Below, in pieces: positions 32,110 to 41,659 of a stretch of DNA of 42,666 nucleotides. The notes under the pieces are model-generated. The model was not told the DNA's origin. It made no database searches and saw only the letters and a list, made by a program, of their open reading frames with translations. Each line of letters starts with the position of its first letter. Position 1 is the stretch's first letter. The DNA is from an uncultured Bacilli bacterium (lineage in GTDB: Bacteria > Bacillota_I > Bacilli_A > RF39 > UBA660). The DNA lies in contig CAKPGT010000008.1 in the NCBI GenBank assembly GCA_934155185.1, positions 1 through 42,666 on the forward strand, in the 5' to 3' direction. A program made the position numbers and the translations under genes.

Positions 32110-32508
32110 TTAATCTATTTTTTCATGGTATACATTATCCAATACCTTATTAATCATGTTTTTAACTTTGTCATCAGAGTAACTTTTAGCTAATTCAACA
32201 GCTTCATTTATAGCGACTATATCAGGTGTATCAGTATATAAAAGTTCATATAAACCTAAACATAATATAGCCTGATCTGTAAGACCTAATCTTGACATAT
32301 TCCAGTCTTTTAAATTTTTATTAGCTATTTCATATAATTTTTCTTTATTTTCTAATACTCCATTTACCATATCTTTTACAAATAAATTATCTATCTTTAA
32401 ATTATCATTTATAACTTCATCAATATCATAATTTATATTATCTCTTTGATACATAAATATTTGATATAGTATCGTCATGATAATTACTCTTGATTCATTT
32501 CTATTCAT
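32110..32508 (-). CDS. nusB: Transcription antitermination factor NusB
   Basis: 132 residues from ATG 32508 (GGGTGATAT before it). All-helical NusB fold: NRNESRVIIMTILYQIFMYQ, VKDMVNGVLENKEKLYEIAN, then LKDWNMSRLGLTDQAILCLG and PDIVAINEAVELAKSYSDDK, which is the family's most conserved stretch. With NusE/S10 it binds boxA of rRNA leaders and suppresses termination. Last gene of a tight mutS-unknown-nusB cluster. Confidence 0.9.
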   Translation of the reverse strand: MNRNESRVIIMTILYQIFMYQRDNINYDIDEVINDNLKIDNLFVKDMVNGVLENKEKLYEIANKNLKDWNMSRLGLTDQAILCLGLYELLYTDTPDIVAINEAVELAKSYSDDKVKNMINKVLDNVYHEKID

Positions 32509-32522
32509 ATATATCACCCGCC

Positions 32523-33380
32523 TTAAGCCTTATTTTCAAATTTCTTCATGCACTTTTCCCTTAATTCATCAGTAGTTATTAATGCACAGAATGCAAAATA
32601 GTTTTGATCTACTTTTGTAAACATATCATTTATTATTATCTGATATTTTTCAAGCAAAACCATTTCACTTGGATTAACTTCTTTTAAAACAATTCTTTTT
32701 ATATACATTATACATAGTTTATCTAGTACATCAATTAATAGTTTTACTGAGTTATCAGTTATTATAGTATTAACTACATTATCATAACCATTAAAGTACA
32801 TATCATGAATAACATTATTTTCATTTATTCCCTTACATATAAATAATTGTTTTAATAGCGAAATTATTAAATTGTAATTAGAATAACCACTTCTTATTTC
32901 TATTTTCTTATCCCCTATATTTTCTGTACTTGTTTGAGGCATAATAATTCTACTACTATTGGTGTCCATATTATATATTTTTTCTGCTACCATGTTACAT
33001 ATTGCATTTGAAAGCCCTATATGTGTGTCATTAGCACCAAAAACAACCTCTGTTGTAGCCTTATAAAAATTTACTTGATAAAAAGCAAAATTATTATCTT
33101 TTAGTGCACCACTAATATATAAAATACCGTTAGATATCATATAATAATCCATTTTATTTACATTATTATAATTTAATACTATAAGTTTTATCTTTCTAGC
33201 AAATTTATATACCATATCTTTTAAATCTTTAGGCTGCATATATCCTAAGTTTAAGCATGCTATAAAATACTTTCTAAGTAAATTAAATTCATCTTCACTA
33301 TACTTAGCACCATTTGAAATCATAGCCTCTTCTACAATTGCTTTTATAGGTATTTTAATGTCCTTCGTATTTTCACCCAT
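32523..33380 (-). CDS. Conserved-looking hypothetical protein between mutS and nusB
   Basis: 285 residues, predicted helical with a central beta part (YYMISNGILYISGALKDNNF, FYKATTEVVFGANDTHIGLS). No membrane segment, no catalytic motif recognised. It starts 3 bases after the mutS stop and ends 14 bases before nusB, so it is one operon with them. Its role may be in that housekeeping context, but nothing in the sequence names it. Confidence 0.65.
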   Translation of the reverse strand: MGENTKDIKIPIKAIVEEAMISNGAKYSEDEFNLLRKYFIACLNLGYMQPKDLKDMVYKFARKIKLIVLNYNNVNKMDYYMISNGILYISGALKDNNFAFYQVNFYKATTEVVFGANDTHIGLSNAICNMVAEKIYNMDTNSSRIIMPQTSTENIGDKKIEIRSGYSNYNLIISLLKQLFICKGINENNVIHDMYFNGYDNVVNTIITDNSVKLLIDVLDKLCIMYIKRIVLKEVNPSEMVLLEKYQIIINDMFTKVDQNYFAFCALITTDELREKCMKKFENKA

Positions 33381-33383
33381 AAT

Positions 33384-35945
33384 CTATTCCCTTTCTATCT
33401 TATCAAATTCGTTTTTAATATTATAAAGCAAATTTAAAGCTTCCATAGGAGATACTTCAAGTGGATTTATCTCCTTAATCATATTTTTAATTATATCATA
33501 CTTATCATCATTTTTAGCACTTTCTTCTAAATTCATACTAATTTGATTTATAACCTGATGATTATCTGCTTTATTTTCATAGCTTTTAAGTATTTCATTT
33601 GCTCTTTTAATTAAACTATCAGGTAAAAGTGCTAACTTAGCTACATGTATACCATAACTTTTATCTGCACTACCATCTTCTATTTTATGTAAAAATGTAA
33701 TATTACCATCTTCTTCATATGCACTTACATGTACGTTTTTAATATGACTTTTATGCTCTTCTAGAGAAGTTAATTCATGATAATGAGTTGAAAATAAAGT
33801 TATCGCTTTTATATTATCATGTATATATTCTATTATAGCTTGTGCAAGGCTCATACCATCATATGTTGCAGTACCGCGGCCTAATTCGTCAAATAATATC
33901 AAACTATTTTGAGTAGCTTCACATATAGCCTTATTAGCTTCCATCATCTCAACCATAAACGTTGATTCACCAGATACCAAATCATCACTAGCACCTATTC
34001 TAGTAAATATCTTATCAAATATTGGAAGATTTGCTTCTTTAGCAGGAACAAAACAACCTATCTGTGCCATTATAACAATCATAGCCATTTGTCTCATATA
34101 AGTTGATTTACCAGCCATATTAGGCCCAGTAATAAGCATTAAATACTTATCCTTATCAAATATTATGTCATTAGATACAAACTCACCCTTAATAACCTTT
34201 TCAACAACAGGATGTCTTCCATCTATTACCCTTACTATTTTGTCATTATTAAAAGTAGGTCTTATATATCCATTTTCTTCAGTTACAGTTGCAAAAGACT
34301 GCATAACATCTAATTTTGCTAACATCTTAGCTGTAAGCTGTATAGTTGGTATTATATCTTTTATTTTATTTCTAATATCTATAAATAGCTCATATTCTAG
34401 GTTTATTATTTTTTCTTCAGCACCTAGTATAAGCTGCTCTTTTTCTTTTAACTCTGGTGTAATAAATCTTTCATTATTAGCAAGTGTTTGCTTTCTTTCC
34501 CAGCCAAACTCTTCTTTAACTTGCTTACTATTTCCCTTTGATACTTCTATATAATAGCCAAATATTCTGTTATATCCTACCTTAAGATTTTTAATACCAG
34601 TTCTTTCTTTTTCCTTTTCTTCAAGCTTTGCAACAAAGTCCTTACCACCACGTCTTGCTTCTTTTAACTCATCAAGGTCTTTGTTATAGCCATCTTTAAT
34701 TAAGTAGCCTTCTTTAATACCAAGTGGTGGATTTTCATATATACTATTATCAATCAAGTTATATAAATCAGTTAAATCATCTATTAATAAATTAAACTTT
34801 AGTTCTTTTACGATTTCCTTTAGTCTTGGTAATACTTTAACAGACTGTTTTAACTGAAGTAAATCCCTTGCATTAGCACTTCCAAATGAAATTTTTCCGC
34901 ATAGTCTTTCTAGGTCATATACACTATTTAATAAGTCTTTTATTTCATCTTTATATAGAAATTCTTCTAGTAGTTTAGATACCATATCATATCTATCTTC
35001 TATTTCATTTTTATCAGTAAGTGGGTTTTCTATCATACTTTTAAGCATTCTAGAGCCCATTGCAGTCTTAGTCTTATCTAAAAGCCATAATAATGAATAA
35101 GTTCTTTCTTTTAGTCTTAAACTTTCAGTTAACTCTAAATTTCTTTTAGTGTGAATATCCATCTTTAAATAGGTTTTATAGTCTTTTTTTACAACGTTTT
35201 GAAGATGGTCTAAACTTCTTTTTTGAGTATCAGTTAAATAATTAAGTAAAACAGTTATAGATGATATTAAGCGTACATCACCTATATTCTTATATAAATG
35301 CTTATACTCTTTTAGCTCTTTATCATTTTCTTCAAAAGATATAGATATACTATATTTATTTCTTAAAGTATCAGTTATTCTAGGATCTACTTTTCCATTA
35401 ATTACAAGCTCTCTTATATTATCATTTACTATTTCAGTTATTATCTTATCAAGTTCATACTCAGTTAATACACAGTTAAATTCACCAGTAGATAAATCAG
35501 CATATGAAAGTGAAAAGCAGTGTCCTAAATCTTTTAATGCACCAATATAATTATTACTTTTAGCATCAAGCATTTCATCAGACATAACAGTTCCCTTAGA
35601 TACTACCTGTATAACTTCTCTTTTAACTATACCTTTAGCATCCTTTGGATCTTCAACCTGTTCACATATCGCTACTTTATATCCTTTATCTATTAATTTA
35701 TCTATATAAATATTTGCAGCATGATGAGGAACACCGCACATAGGTATTCTTTCATCTAAACCAGCGTTTTTACCAGTTAAAGTAAGCTCCAAATCACGAG
35801 ATACATTAATAGCATCCTCAAAAAACATCTCATAAAAATCCCCTATTCTATAAAAAAGAATAACATCAGTATAATTATCTTTAGTCTCTAAATACTGTCT
35901 CATCATAGGACTTACTTTTTTTCTATCTACTTCACTTCTTGTCAC
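33384..35945 (-). CDS. mutS: DNA mismatch repair protein MutS
   Basis: 853 residues. Mismatch-binding motif FYRIGDFYEMF at about 30-40 (Phe-x-Glu wedge), connector and lever domains, then the ATPase: Walker A TGPNMAGKSTYMRQ near 610, FTRIGASDDLVSGESTFMVE, Walker B LILFDELGRGTATYDG, and STHYHEL. Full length for the family. The start is GTG 35945 with AAGGTGA upstream. The dimerisation tail is present. No mutL is visible in the window. Confidence 0.96.
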   Translation of the reverse strand: MTRSEVDRKKVSPMMRQYLETKDNYTDVILFYRIGDFYEMFFEDAINVSRDLELTLTGKNAGLDERIPMCGVPHHAANIYIDKLIDKGYKVAICEQVEDPKDAKGIVKREVIQVVSKGTVMSDEMLDAKSNNYIGALKDLGHCFSLSYADLSTGEFNCVLTEYELDKIITEIVNDNIRELVINGKVDPRITDTLRNKYSISISFEENDKELKEYKHLYKNIGDVRLISSITVLLNYLTDTQKRSLDHLQNVVKKDYKTYLKMDIHTKRNLELTESLRLKERTYSLLWLLDKTKTAMGSRMLKSMIENPLTDKNEIEDRYDMVSKLLEEFLYKDEIKDLLNSVYDLERLCGKISFGSANARDLLQLKQSVKVLPRLKEIVKELKFNLLIDDLTDLYNLIDNSIYENPPLGIKEGYLIKDGYNKDLDELKEARRGGKDFVAKLEEKEKERTGIKNLKVGYNRIFGYYIEVSKGNSKQVKEEFGWERKQTLANNERFITPELKEKEQLILGAEEKIINLEYELFIDIRNKIKDIIPTIQLTAKMLAKLDVMQSFATVTEENGYIRPTFNNDKIVRVIDGRHPVVEKVIKGEFVSNDIIFDKDKYLMLITGPNMAGKSTYMRQMAMIVIMAQIGCFVPAKEANLPIFDKIFTRIGASDDLVSGESTFMVEMMEANKAICEATQNSLILFDELGRGTATYDGMSLAQAIIEYIHDNIKAITLFSTHYHELTSLEEHKSHIKNVHVSAYEEDGNITFLHKIEDGSADKSYGIHVAKLALLPDSLIKRANEILKSYENKADNHQVINQISMNLEESAKNDDKYDIIKNMIKEINPLEVSPMEALNLLYNIKNEFDKIERE

Positions 35946-36188
35946 TTCAAATCACCTTGATTATTATATAATATTTTGCCCAAAAAATAAAGAATAGCTT
36001 ATAAGTTATTAAAGAGCGACTAACCATTTTAATTTAATTACTAGTAATTTTATGTTAGACTGCTTATCATACGTAAAATTATAAATCTCAGTATAATTTA
36101 CTGCGTTTGTTTTACAATACAAGGATAAATAGATATAGGAAATAAAAATGAAATAAGCGTATTAGATGAACTTAATAAGGGTGCATGT

Positions 36189-36569
36189 ATGGGGATGGAT
36201 GCAATTCATTTTATCATGTCAAAGGTAAAAGATAATAAATTAAAGAAAGAATTAAATACCCAGTATGAAAAGTATAAATCTATTCATGATAAAATTTGTA
36301 AATTATATCCAGAATATAGTGAGAAAAAGCCCCATGAAACTAATGTAATGAATAAAGCTATGACTTGGTATGGAATAGAAATGAAAACCTTAGTAGATAG
36401 TACAACTTCAAAATTGGCAGAATTATTAATGCAAGGGACAAACATGGGAATTATTGAAGGAAGAAGATTATTAAATCATAAAGATACTGATAATAATGTT
36501 AATCATTTAGTTCAGGAATATGTTGACATGCAAGAAGATGCTGTAGAAAAACTAAAACATTTTTTATAA
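36189..36569 (+). CDS. Four-helix (DUF2383/ferritin-like) protein, start uncertain
   Basis: 126 residues from ATG 36189: MGMDAIHFIMSKVKDNKLKK, ELNTQYEKYKSIHDKIC, MNKAMTWYGIEMKTLVDSTT, MQGTNMGIIEGRRLLNH. This looks like the small four-helix bundle family related to DUF2383. The frame is open upstream to 36129 and reads GNKNEISVLDELNKGAC, which looks like the missing first helix, but the only codons available there as starts are ATA. Either a rare start is used or the start codon has been lost and ATG 36189 (AAGGG upstream) is a fallback. Confidence 0.6.
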   Translation: MGMDAIHFIMSKVKDNKLKKELNTQYEKYKSIHDKICKLYPEYSEKKPHETNVMNKAMTWYGIEMKTLVDSTTSKLAELLMQGTNMGIIEGRRLLNHKDTDNNVNHLVQEYVDMQEDAVEKLKHFL

Positions 36570-36578
36570 ATAGCAGAA

Positions 36579-36619
36579 AATACCTAGTAATTTTAACCAT
36601 GTTTACTAGGTATTTTTTT
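36579..36619. terminator. Bidirectional terminator between convergent genes
   Basis: AATACCTAGTA pairs with TACTAGGTATT, T-run on the plus strand. It covers the stop of the convergent HipA-like gene. Confidence 0.75.
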
Positions 36620-37805
36620 GCTCTTCTATAAGTTTTTTTAATTTATTTATTTGCCTATTTAAGATAATGCATAGCTTATCAATTCTACTATCAGAAAATT
36701 TAGTTAAATACTGATATTTATGAAGTAACTCATCAAACCATTCTGTAATTCCATCTAATTTACTTATATCAATTCGTTTTAAATCTTTAACTACTTTTAT
36801 TATTTCATCAAAAGGTTTTACTTCGTAAAATAACCTACCATCGCCTTGAATGTGTAATTCTTCTTCATCATAATATTCTATATTTAAACTTTGACCATTA
36901 TCAAATATAGGCGCAACATCTAGCCATTTTAAAGTGTTTACATCTCTTATAATACCGAAGTTATTTAAATGTCTGTCTTCATTCATTATTATATAATCTA
37001 ATATATACATATTTTCTATTTTAATTCTAGCATCAGTAATGCCATTTTCTTCTAAAACTTTAATATAATCCTCATAATCTTCTTTGCTGTTATGCCTTTT
37101 CATATCATTTTTAATTTGATAGCAGGTAATAAGTTCTGTATCTTTGTTTATAAAGCAAGGACATTTTGATACTGCCATATCCTTATATATGTCTATTGTA
37201 TAACAAGCATGTGCAAAACCCAACCGGCAGCATATTTCACTTGCTAAGACTTCATTAAATGGCTGTAGTAATTCATTTTTATATCCGCCTTTAAGGAGAT
37301 ATCTTGTTTTATTTTCAATAATCCATGCCTTTTTTAACATACCGTCTGTTGTATTATTTGGAGTTTTTAATGATTTTTCATTTGCTATAACCTTGCTATT
37401 TTTAGATAATGAGGCACTCATGAATTCACTATATTCAAAATCATTATCAAAAAAGTTAATATCATCATATTTTACATCTAAATTGTATGGTTTTATCCAA
37501 TATTGATCTGAAAGTGATAAACTAAATGCCTTATCTAATAATTCACTTGGGGCGGTGATATCTAGTCTATGTAAAAGTAAATCTAATTTATCTCTCCAAG
37601 ATGGAATTCCTCTTTCTTTAAACCATTTTGAAAGATTTGTTATAAAAGATGCATTATTCAAATCGTTTTCTTTATAAAAACTTTTTAAAATATATGGTGC
37701 ATAATCAATGTTATAAACTTCATAAACTTTAGAAAATACGCTATTAGCTGAATCATATTCTGCTAATAATACATGTGTATTTTTATTCATCAATATACAT
37801 TTCAT
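36606..37805 (-). CDS. HipA-like kinase domain protein
   Basis: 399 residues. The kinase core is in the C-terminal 230: RYLLKGGYKNELLQPFNEVL then ASEICCRLGF (nucleotide-binding lysine and helix), MNEDRHLNNFGIIRDVN (catalytic NxDRHxxN) and WLDVAPIFDNGQSL (metal-binding DNG). These match the HipA_C fold. No HipB-type helix-turn-helix gene is adjacent, so it is not an obvious toxin-antitoxin pair. Many such solo HipA-like kinases occur in Bacillota. GTGATACTGA region precedes the ATG. Confidence 0.75.
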   Translation of the reverse strand: MKCILMNKNTHVLLAEYDSANSVFSKVYEVYNIDYAPYILKSFYKENDLNNASFITNLSKWFKERGIPSWRDKLDLLLHRLDITAPSELLDKAFSLSLSDQYWIKPYNLDVKYDDINFFDNDFEYSEFMSASLSKNSKVIANEKSLKTPNNTTDGMLKKAWIIENKTRYLLKGGYKNELLQPFNEVLASEICCRLGFAHACYTIDIYKDMAVSKCPCFINKDTELITCYQIKNDMKRHNSKEDYEDYIKVLEENGITDARIKIENMYILDYIIMNEDRHLNNFGIIRDVNTLKWLDVAPIFDNGQSLNIEYYDEEELHIQGDGRLFYEVKPFDEIIKVVKDLKRIDISKLDGITEWFDELLHKYQYLTKFSDSRIDKLCIILNRQINKLKKLIEEQKNT

Positions 37806-38114
37806 TCAGTATCACCTCACGTATAATATTTTACCATATATTATGTTTTTTTACTAATGATACAGTATAACTTACTTTAAATATTGGCTTATCTCCGGTT
37901 TATTTTAATTCATTATAATATTTTTTAGTTAAAACATATTTAAACATTTCTTATTTGTTTATCATAAAATCTGCAAAATAAAAGTTAAAAACTGTAAGTG
38001 TTTCCTCTTGCACTTTGAATTTATAAATTTTATCTATTCTTAATCAATTAACTATTTTACTCTTAATCAATGATTTACTAGAATATAATACTTTTAAAGT
38101 AAATAAAATATATT

Positions 38115-38990
38115 ATGATAAATAAAAGAAACATCTTACTAATTTATTTCTTAATATTAATAGAAGCTTTAATATTATTTAATTCAAAAATAATTATTAA
38201 TAGTGTTATAGAATCTAGTAAAATATTTATATTTAAAATATTTCCAAGTCTTTTTCCAACTATGATTGTAGGTTTATGTTTAGTTAAATTAAATATTAAT
38301 AGTATAATACCTAAGTTTATAAAGAAAATATTTAGAAAGTTATTTAATTTTAATGATACACTAACTAGTATATATATAGTTTCCATGATAACAGGTACTC
38401 CAAGTAATTCAATGTATATAAATGAATATATAGATAAAGGTTTAATAAATGAAAAGGAAGGTATAGCATTATTATCATGTACCCATTTTATTAATCCATT
38501 ATTTGTTATAGGTGGTGTTGGTATTGGAGTGTTTAATAGTTCAAAAGTTGGTTTTATACTGCTTATAATGCTTTATATAAGTAACCTTATTAAAGCCTTT
38601 TTAAATAGAAATAATTTTAATTGTATAGATAAAAAAGTAATTACTCAAAAGAGTGAAAGTTTTATAAAAGTTCTTATATCATCAATTAAAAGTGCAATGT
38701 CATCACTTCTTATGATACTTGGTATAGTTATAACATTTAATATATTAGTTTCATTACTTGTAAATATATTTGATTTGCCATATATATTTAATGCTTTATT
38801 AAATGGGTTGCTTGAGATGACAGGTGGCATTATAAAGTTATCTAGTTTAGATATAAACATTTATTTAAAAATATTTATATCTTATTACTTTCTTAGCTTT
38901 GGAGGTATATGTATATGGATGCAAACACTATCCATGTTAGAAAATAAAAAGATAAAATACTTAAGGTACTTTATCTTTAGAATTATTTGA
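38115..38990 (+). CDS. YlbJ-like nucleoside-recognition (Gate) membrane protein
   Basis: 291 residues, about seven to eight membrane helices. IFKIFPSLFPTMIVGLCLV then MITGTPSNSMYINEYIDKGL, INEKEGIALLSCTHFINPLF and SFGGICIWMQTLSML follow the YlbJ/Gate-domain layout (inverted repeats with FP.L.P and GxP motifs). YlbJ is a sporulation protein in Bacillus, but no sporulation gene is near here, so function is open. No clear ribosome site. The 309 bases before it hold no other gene. It overlaps the convergent prepilin by 8 bases. Confidence 0.7.
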   Translation: MINKRNILLIYFLILIEALILFNSKIIINSVIESSKIFIFKIFPSLFPTMIVGLCLVKLNINSIIPKFIKKIFRKLFNFNDTLTSIYIVSMITGTPSNSMYINEYIDKGLINEKEGIALLSCTHFINPLFVIGGVGIGVFNSSKVGFILLIMLYISNLIKAFLNRNNFNCIDKKVITQKSESFIKVLISSIKSAMSSLLMILGIVITFNILVSLLVNIFDLPYIFNALLNGLLEMTGGIIKLSSLDINIYLKIFISYYFLSFGGICIWMQTLSMLENKKIKYLRYFIFRII

Positions 38991-39324
38991 TGTATTTGTA
39001 AAGGGTTGCAATAGCTTCAGTCTCCCCTTCTTTAGTTATCTGAATTTTATATATACCATTAGCTTGTGACGATACAGTAAATTTATAGTTAGCTGCGCTT
39101 CCTCCTTCTTCTATATCTGAAGTATTTTTTGTATCAGCCCATGCATTAGCAATTCTTAAAGCATAATCTTTATCCACGAATTTATTTGTTTCTTCCCTTG
39201 CCTTATAGTAAAGCTTATTTACAGTAGTTAGTGTTTGAAAAAAATATATAATAGCAACACCAACTATTGCAAAGCTAACTATTAATTCAACAAGAGTTAC
39301 ACCTTTTCTATTTAATTTTTTCAC
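38983..39324 (-). CDS. Type II/IV prepilin-like protein
   Basis: 113 residues. RKGVTLVELIVSFAIVGVAI is a prepilin N-terminus: short basic leader, Gly at the cleavage site, Glu+5, hydrophobic helix. The start is GTG 39324 with GAGG upstream, 2 bases after the stop of the preceding prepilin. A minor pseudopilin of a competence-type (ComG) or type IV pilus system. No ComGC-type major pilin in view. Confidence 0.8.
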   Translation of the reverse strand: MKKLNRKGVTLVELIVSFAIVGVAIIYFFQTLTTVNKLYYKAREETNKFVDKDYALRIANAWADTKNTSDIEEGGSAANYKFTVSSQANGIYKIQITKEGETEAIATLYKYIK

Positions 39325-39326
39325 AG

Positions 39327-39920
39327 TTAATCATCCTCACATTTAATTTTTGCTCCACTTATTCTTATTGAAGCGTATCTAATATTTCCAGTACAATTCC
39401 CATCTTTAAAGTCTTCACAAAATTTTCCTATTAATCTGAAATCATCAGGGGAATAAGTTGTTTTTTTCATTCTACTTAAATATCTTTGAAAGTTATAAGT
39501 ATCGTCAATATTGCCAAAGTCATTTGTTGCAGTAGGATAAGTCATATATCCTACAATGTATAACTTTTCTAAACCTTTAGCAGTGTCAACATCATGACTG
39601 GTACTACTATATATTCCTAATCCATTTGGATTTGTATCTAAATTTGGATTTGTATCTAATGTAGCTTTACAGCTTTTATTTAATTCTAGATTTGTTTTTA
39701 TTTCCTCATTTTTTGTTTGCGCATCAATTTCCTTTTTTTTACTTTCATATACCGCTTTTAAAACAAATAAGTCCTCTGTTTGATCGTAATATAAAACATT
39801 ATTTTTATAATTATCATATATTTTAGATACATTAGGATATACAAAAGCCATTACTGTTGTAACTAAAACTATCATTACTATTGTTTCTGCTAGAAAGAAG
39901 CCTTTACTATTTTTTTTCAA
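39327..39920 (-). CDS. Prepilin-like protein (minor pseudopilin)
   Basis: About 197 residues. NSKGFFLAETIVMIVLVTTV is a prepilin leader with Gly before the cleavage site and Glu at +5. The globular part contains a short tandem duplication (LDTNPN twice, bases about 39629-39660) and four late cysteines. GTG 39929 lacks spacing to a ribosome site; TTG 39920 with AAAGGGTGA upstream fits better. Paired with the prepilin that follows it. The ATPase gene is divergent. Confidence 0.75.
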   Translation of the reverse strand: MKKNSKGFFLAETIVMIVLVTTVMAFVYPNVSKIYDNYKNNVLYYDQTEDLFVLKAVYESKKKEIDAQTKNEEIKTNLELNKSCKATLDTNPNLDTNPNGLGIYSSTSHDVDTAKGLEKLYIVGYMTYPTATNDFGNIDDTYNFQRYLSRMKKTTYSPDDFRLIGKFCEDFKDGNCTGNIRYASIRISGAKIKCEDD

Positions 39921-40040
39921 ATGAATCACCCTTTCTTCACTTGCTATCTTCTAGAATATATTATATAATATTATTATAATAAAATCTAGTATTATGGGGA
40001 AAAGATTAAATAAAAAGGAATAATAAGGGAGCGATAATAT

Positions 40041-41369
40041 ATGTTAAAACAGTTAGATTTTACTAAGTTGCCTATTACTGAAATAGTAAATGAGATTATA
40101 TATACTGCTGCTGAGGCTGGCGCTAGTGATATCCATTTTGACCCAACTGAAACAACAATTAGGGTTCGTTTTAGAATAGACGGTGTTTTAATTGACTATA
40201 CAATTATACCTGAAAACATTAGAAAAAACCTAATAGCAAGGCTTAAAATAATATCTGGCATGGATATTACAGAAAGCAGACTTCCACAAGATGGTGCAAT
40301 TAAAACAACAATTAAAAACATAAACTTAGACATGCGTGTTTCATCTCTTCCAACTAATGAGGGTGAAAAGATAGTTATACGTATTCTTGATTATTCAGCA
40401 TCCCTTCAAGGACTTGAAAGTTTAGGCTTTTCTCCAAATAATTTAAAAAAAATGAAAGAGTTAATCAAAGAGCCAAATGGTATAATTTTAGTAACTGGTG
40501 CTACTGGTTCTGGTAAATCTACTACTGTATACTCACTTTTACAAATATTAAATACACCCGAAGTTAACTTAGTTACCGTTGAAGATCCAGTTGAAATGAA
40601 TATTGATGGCATTAACCAAATACAAGTTAACAGTGAAGTTGGATTAACATTTGCTAGCGTCTTACGTTCTATATTGCGTCAAGACCCAGATATTATCATG
40701 ATTGGTGAGATTCGTGATGATGAAACTGCTAAAATAGCCGTTAGAGCTTCTATTACTGGTCACTTAGTATTATCTACAATACATACTAATAACGCATTAA
40801 ATACAATAGAACGTCTAACTGATATGGATGTTGAAAGATATCTTCTTGCAAGTTCATTAAATGGTATTGTATCACAAAAATTAGCTAGAAGAATATGCCC
40901 ACATTGTAAAAAAGCAAGACCAGCAATTGAATATGAAAAAAAATTATTTAAACTAAATCTAGGTATTGATATAGATCAATTATACTACTCAGATGGCTGT
41001 GATAAATGTGTTGGTGGTTATAAAGGCAGAATTGCCGTACACGAAGTTCTTGTAATAAGTCAAGAAATTAGGGATGCAATTGCAAACGGAATGTCTAAAG
41101 AAGAATTAAGAAATTTAGTATATAAAGAAAATGGTACAACCACTCTTTTACAAGATGGCCTAGAAAAAGTTCTTCAAGGTATAACTACAATTGAAGAAAT
41201 ATTAAGAATTGTAGAATTAGATGATGATAGTACTAAAATAGTTGAAAATAAGAATAATCCTACTAATGCAAATAATGTAAATAATAATGATACAAATATC
41301 ATGAATAATTCAAATACTATTACAGATACAGAATCACATAATCAAAATCTTGAAATTCTAGATTTGTAG
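40041..41369 (+). CDS. GspE/PilB/ComGA-type assembly ATPase
   Basis: 442 residues. Motor ATPase that drives pilus or pseudopilus assembly at the inner face of the membrane. GASDIHFDPTETTIRVRFRI is the N2 domain. Walker A is VTGATGSGKSTTVYSLL, followed by VTVEDPVEMNIDGINQIQVN, Walker B DPDIIMIGEIRDDETAKIAV, HTNNALNTIERL, and the zinc motif CPHC..CDKCVGGYKGR. The N1 domain is missing, as in ComGA. The last 50 residues are Asn-rich low complexity. GGGAGC precedes the ATG. Confidence 0.92.
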   Translation: MLKQLDFTKLPITEIVNEIIYTAAEAGASDIHFDPTETTIRVRFRIDGVLIDYTIIPENIRKNLIARLKIISGMDITESRLPQDGAIKTTIKNINLDMRVSSLPTNEGEKIVIRILDYSASLQGLESLGFSPNNLKKMKELIKEPNGIILVTGATGSGKSTTVYSLLQILNTPEVNLVTVEDPVEMNIDGINQIQVNSEVGLTFASVLRSILRQDPDIIMIGEIRDDETAKIAVRASITGHLVLSTIHTNNALNTIERLTDMDVERYLLASSLNGIVSQKLARRICPHCKKARPAIEYEKKLFKLNLGIDIDQLYYSDGCDKCVGGYKGRIAVHEVLVISQEIRDAIANGMSKEELRNLVYKENGTTTLLQDGLEKVLQGITTIEEILRIVELDDDSTKIVENKNNPTNANNVNNNDTNIMNNSNTITDTESHNQNLEILDL

Positions 41370-41410
41370 TTTTTAATTCTTTTTGGTATATAAATAATTA
41401 TATGTACTTA

Positions 41411-41434
41411 AAAAAGTGAGGTAACTCACTTTTT
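41411..41434. terminator. Terminator after the assembly ATPase
   Basis: Perfect AAAAAGTGAG/CTCACTTTTT with loop GTAA; symmetric, so usable from both sides. Confidence 0.8.
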
Positions 41435-41571
41435 ATGATGGTTTATAAATTTTTATAGTATTAAGGCACAAACTGCTTTTTAATTCTGTTTCAGCTTTGC
41501 TTAATCGCAAACCTGAAACACTAAAAACTCTTATTTTTCTTTCTCTTTTTTTGTTGTAACTGTTTAAGGTC

Positions 41572-41608
41572 GTTTGATTATTTGGTTAAGTTTACCAAAT
41601 AATCAAAC
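41572..41608. repeat. Perfect 15-bp inverted repeat
   Basis: GTTTGATTATTTGGT, 7-base loop, ACCAAATAATCAAAC. It lies in a 290-base gap that also has GTTTCAG/CTGAAAC (about 41488-41519), GTCCC/GGGAC (about 41615-41640) and AGCACC/GGTGCT (about 41646-41661) hairpins, the last probably terminating the next minus-strand gene. No reading frame supported in the gap. Confidence 0.5.
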
Positions 41609-41659
41609 CCTTAAGTCCCTATTTTGTCCCAAAATCGGGACTATAAGCACCTTTCGGTG

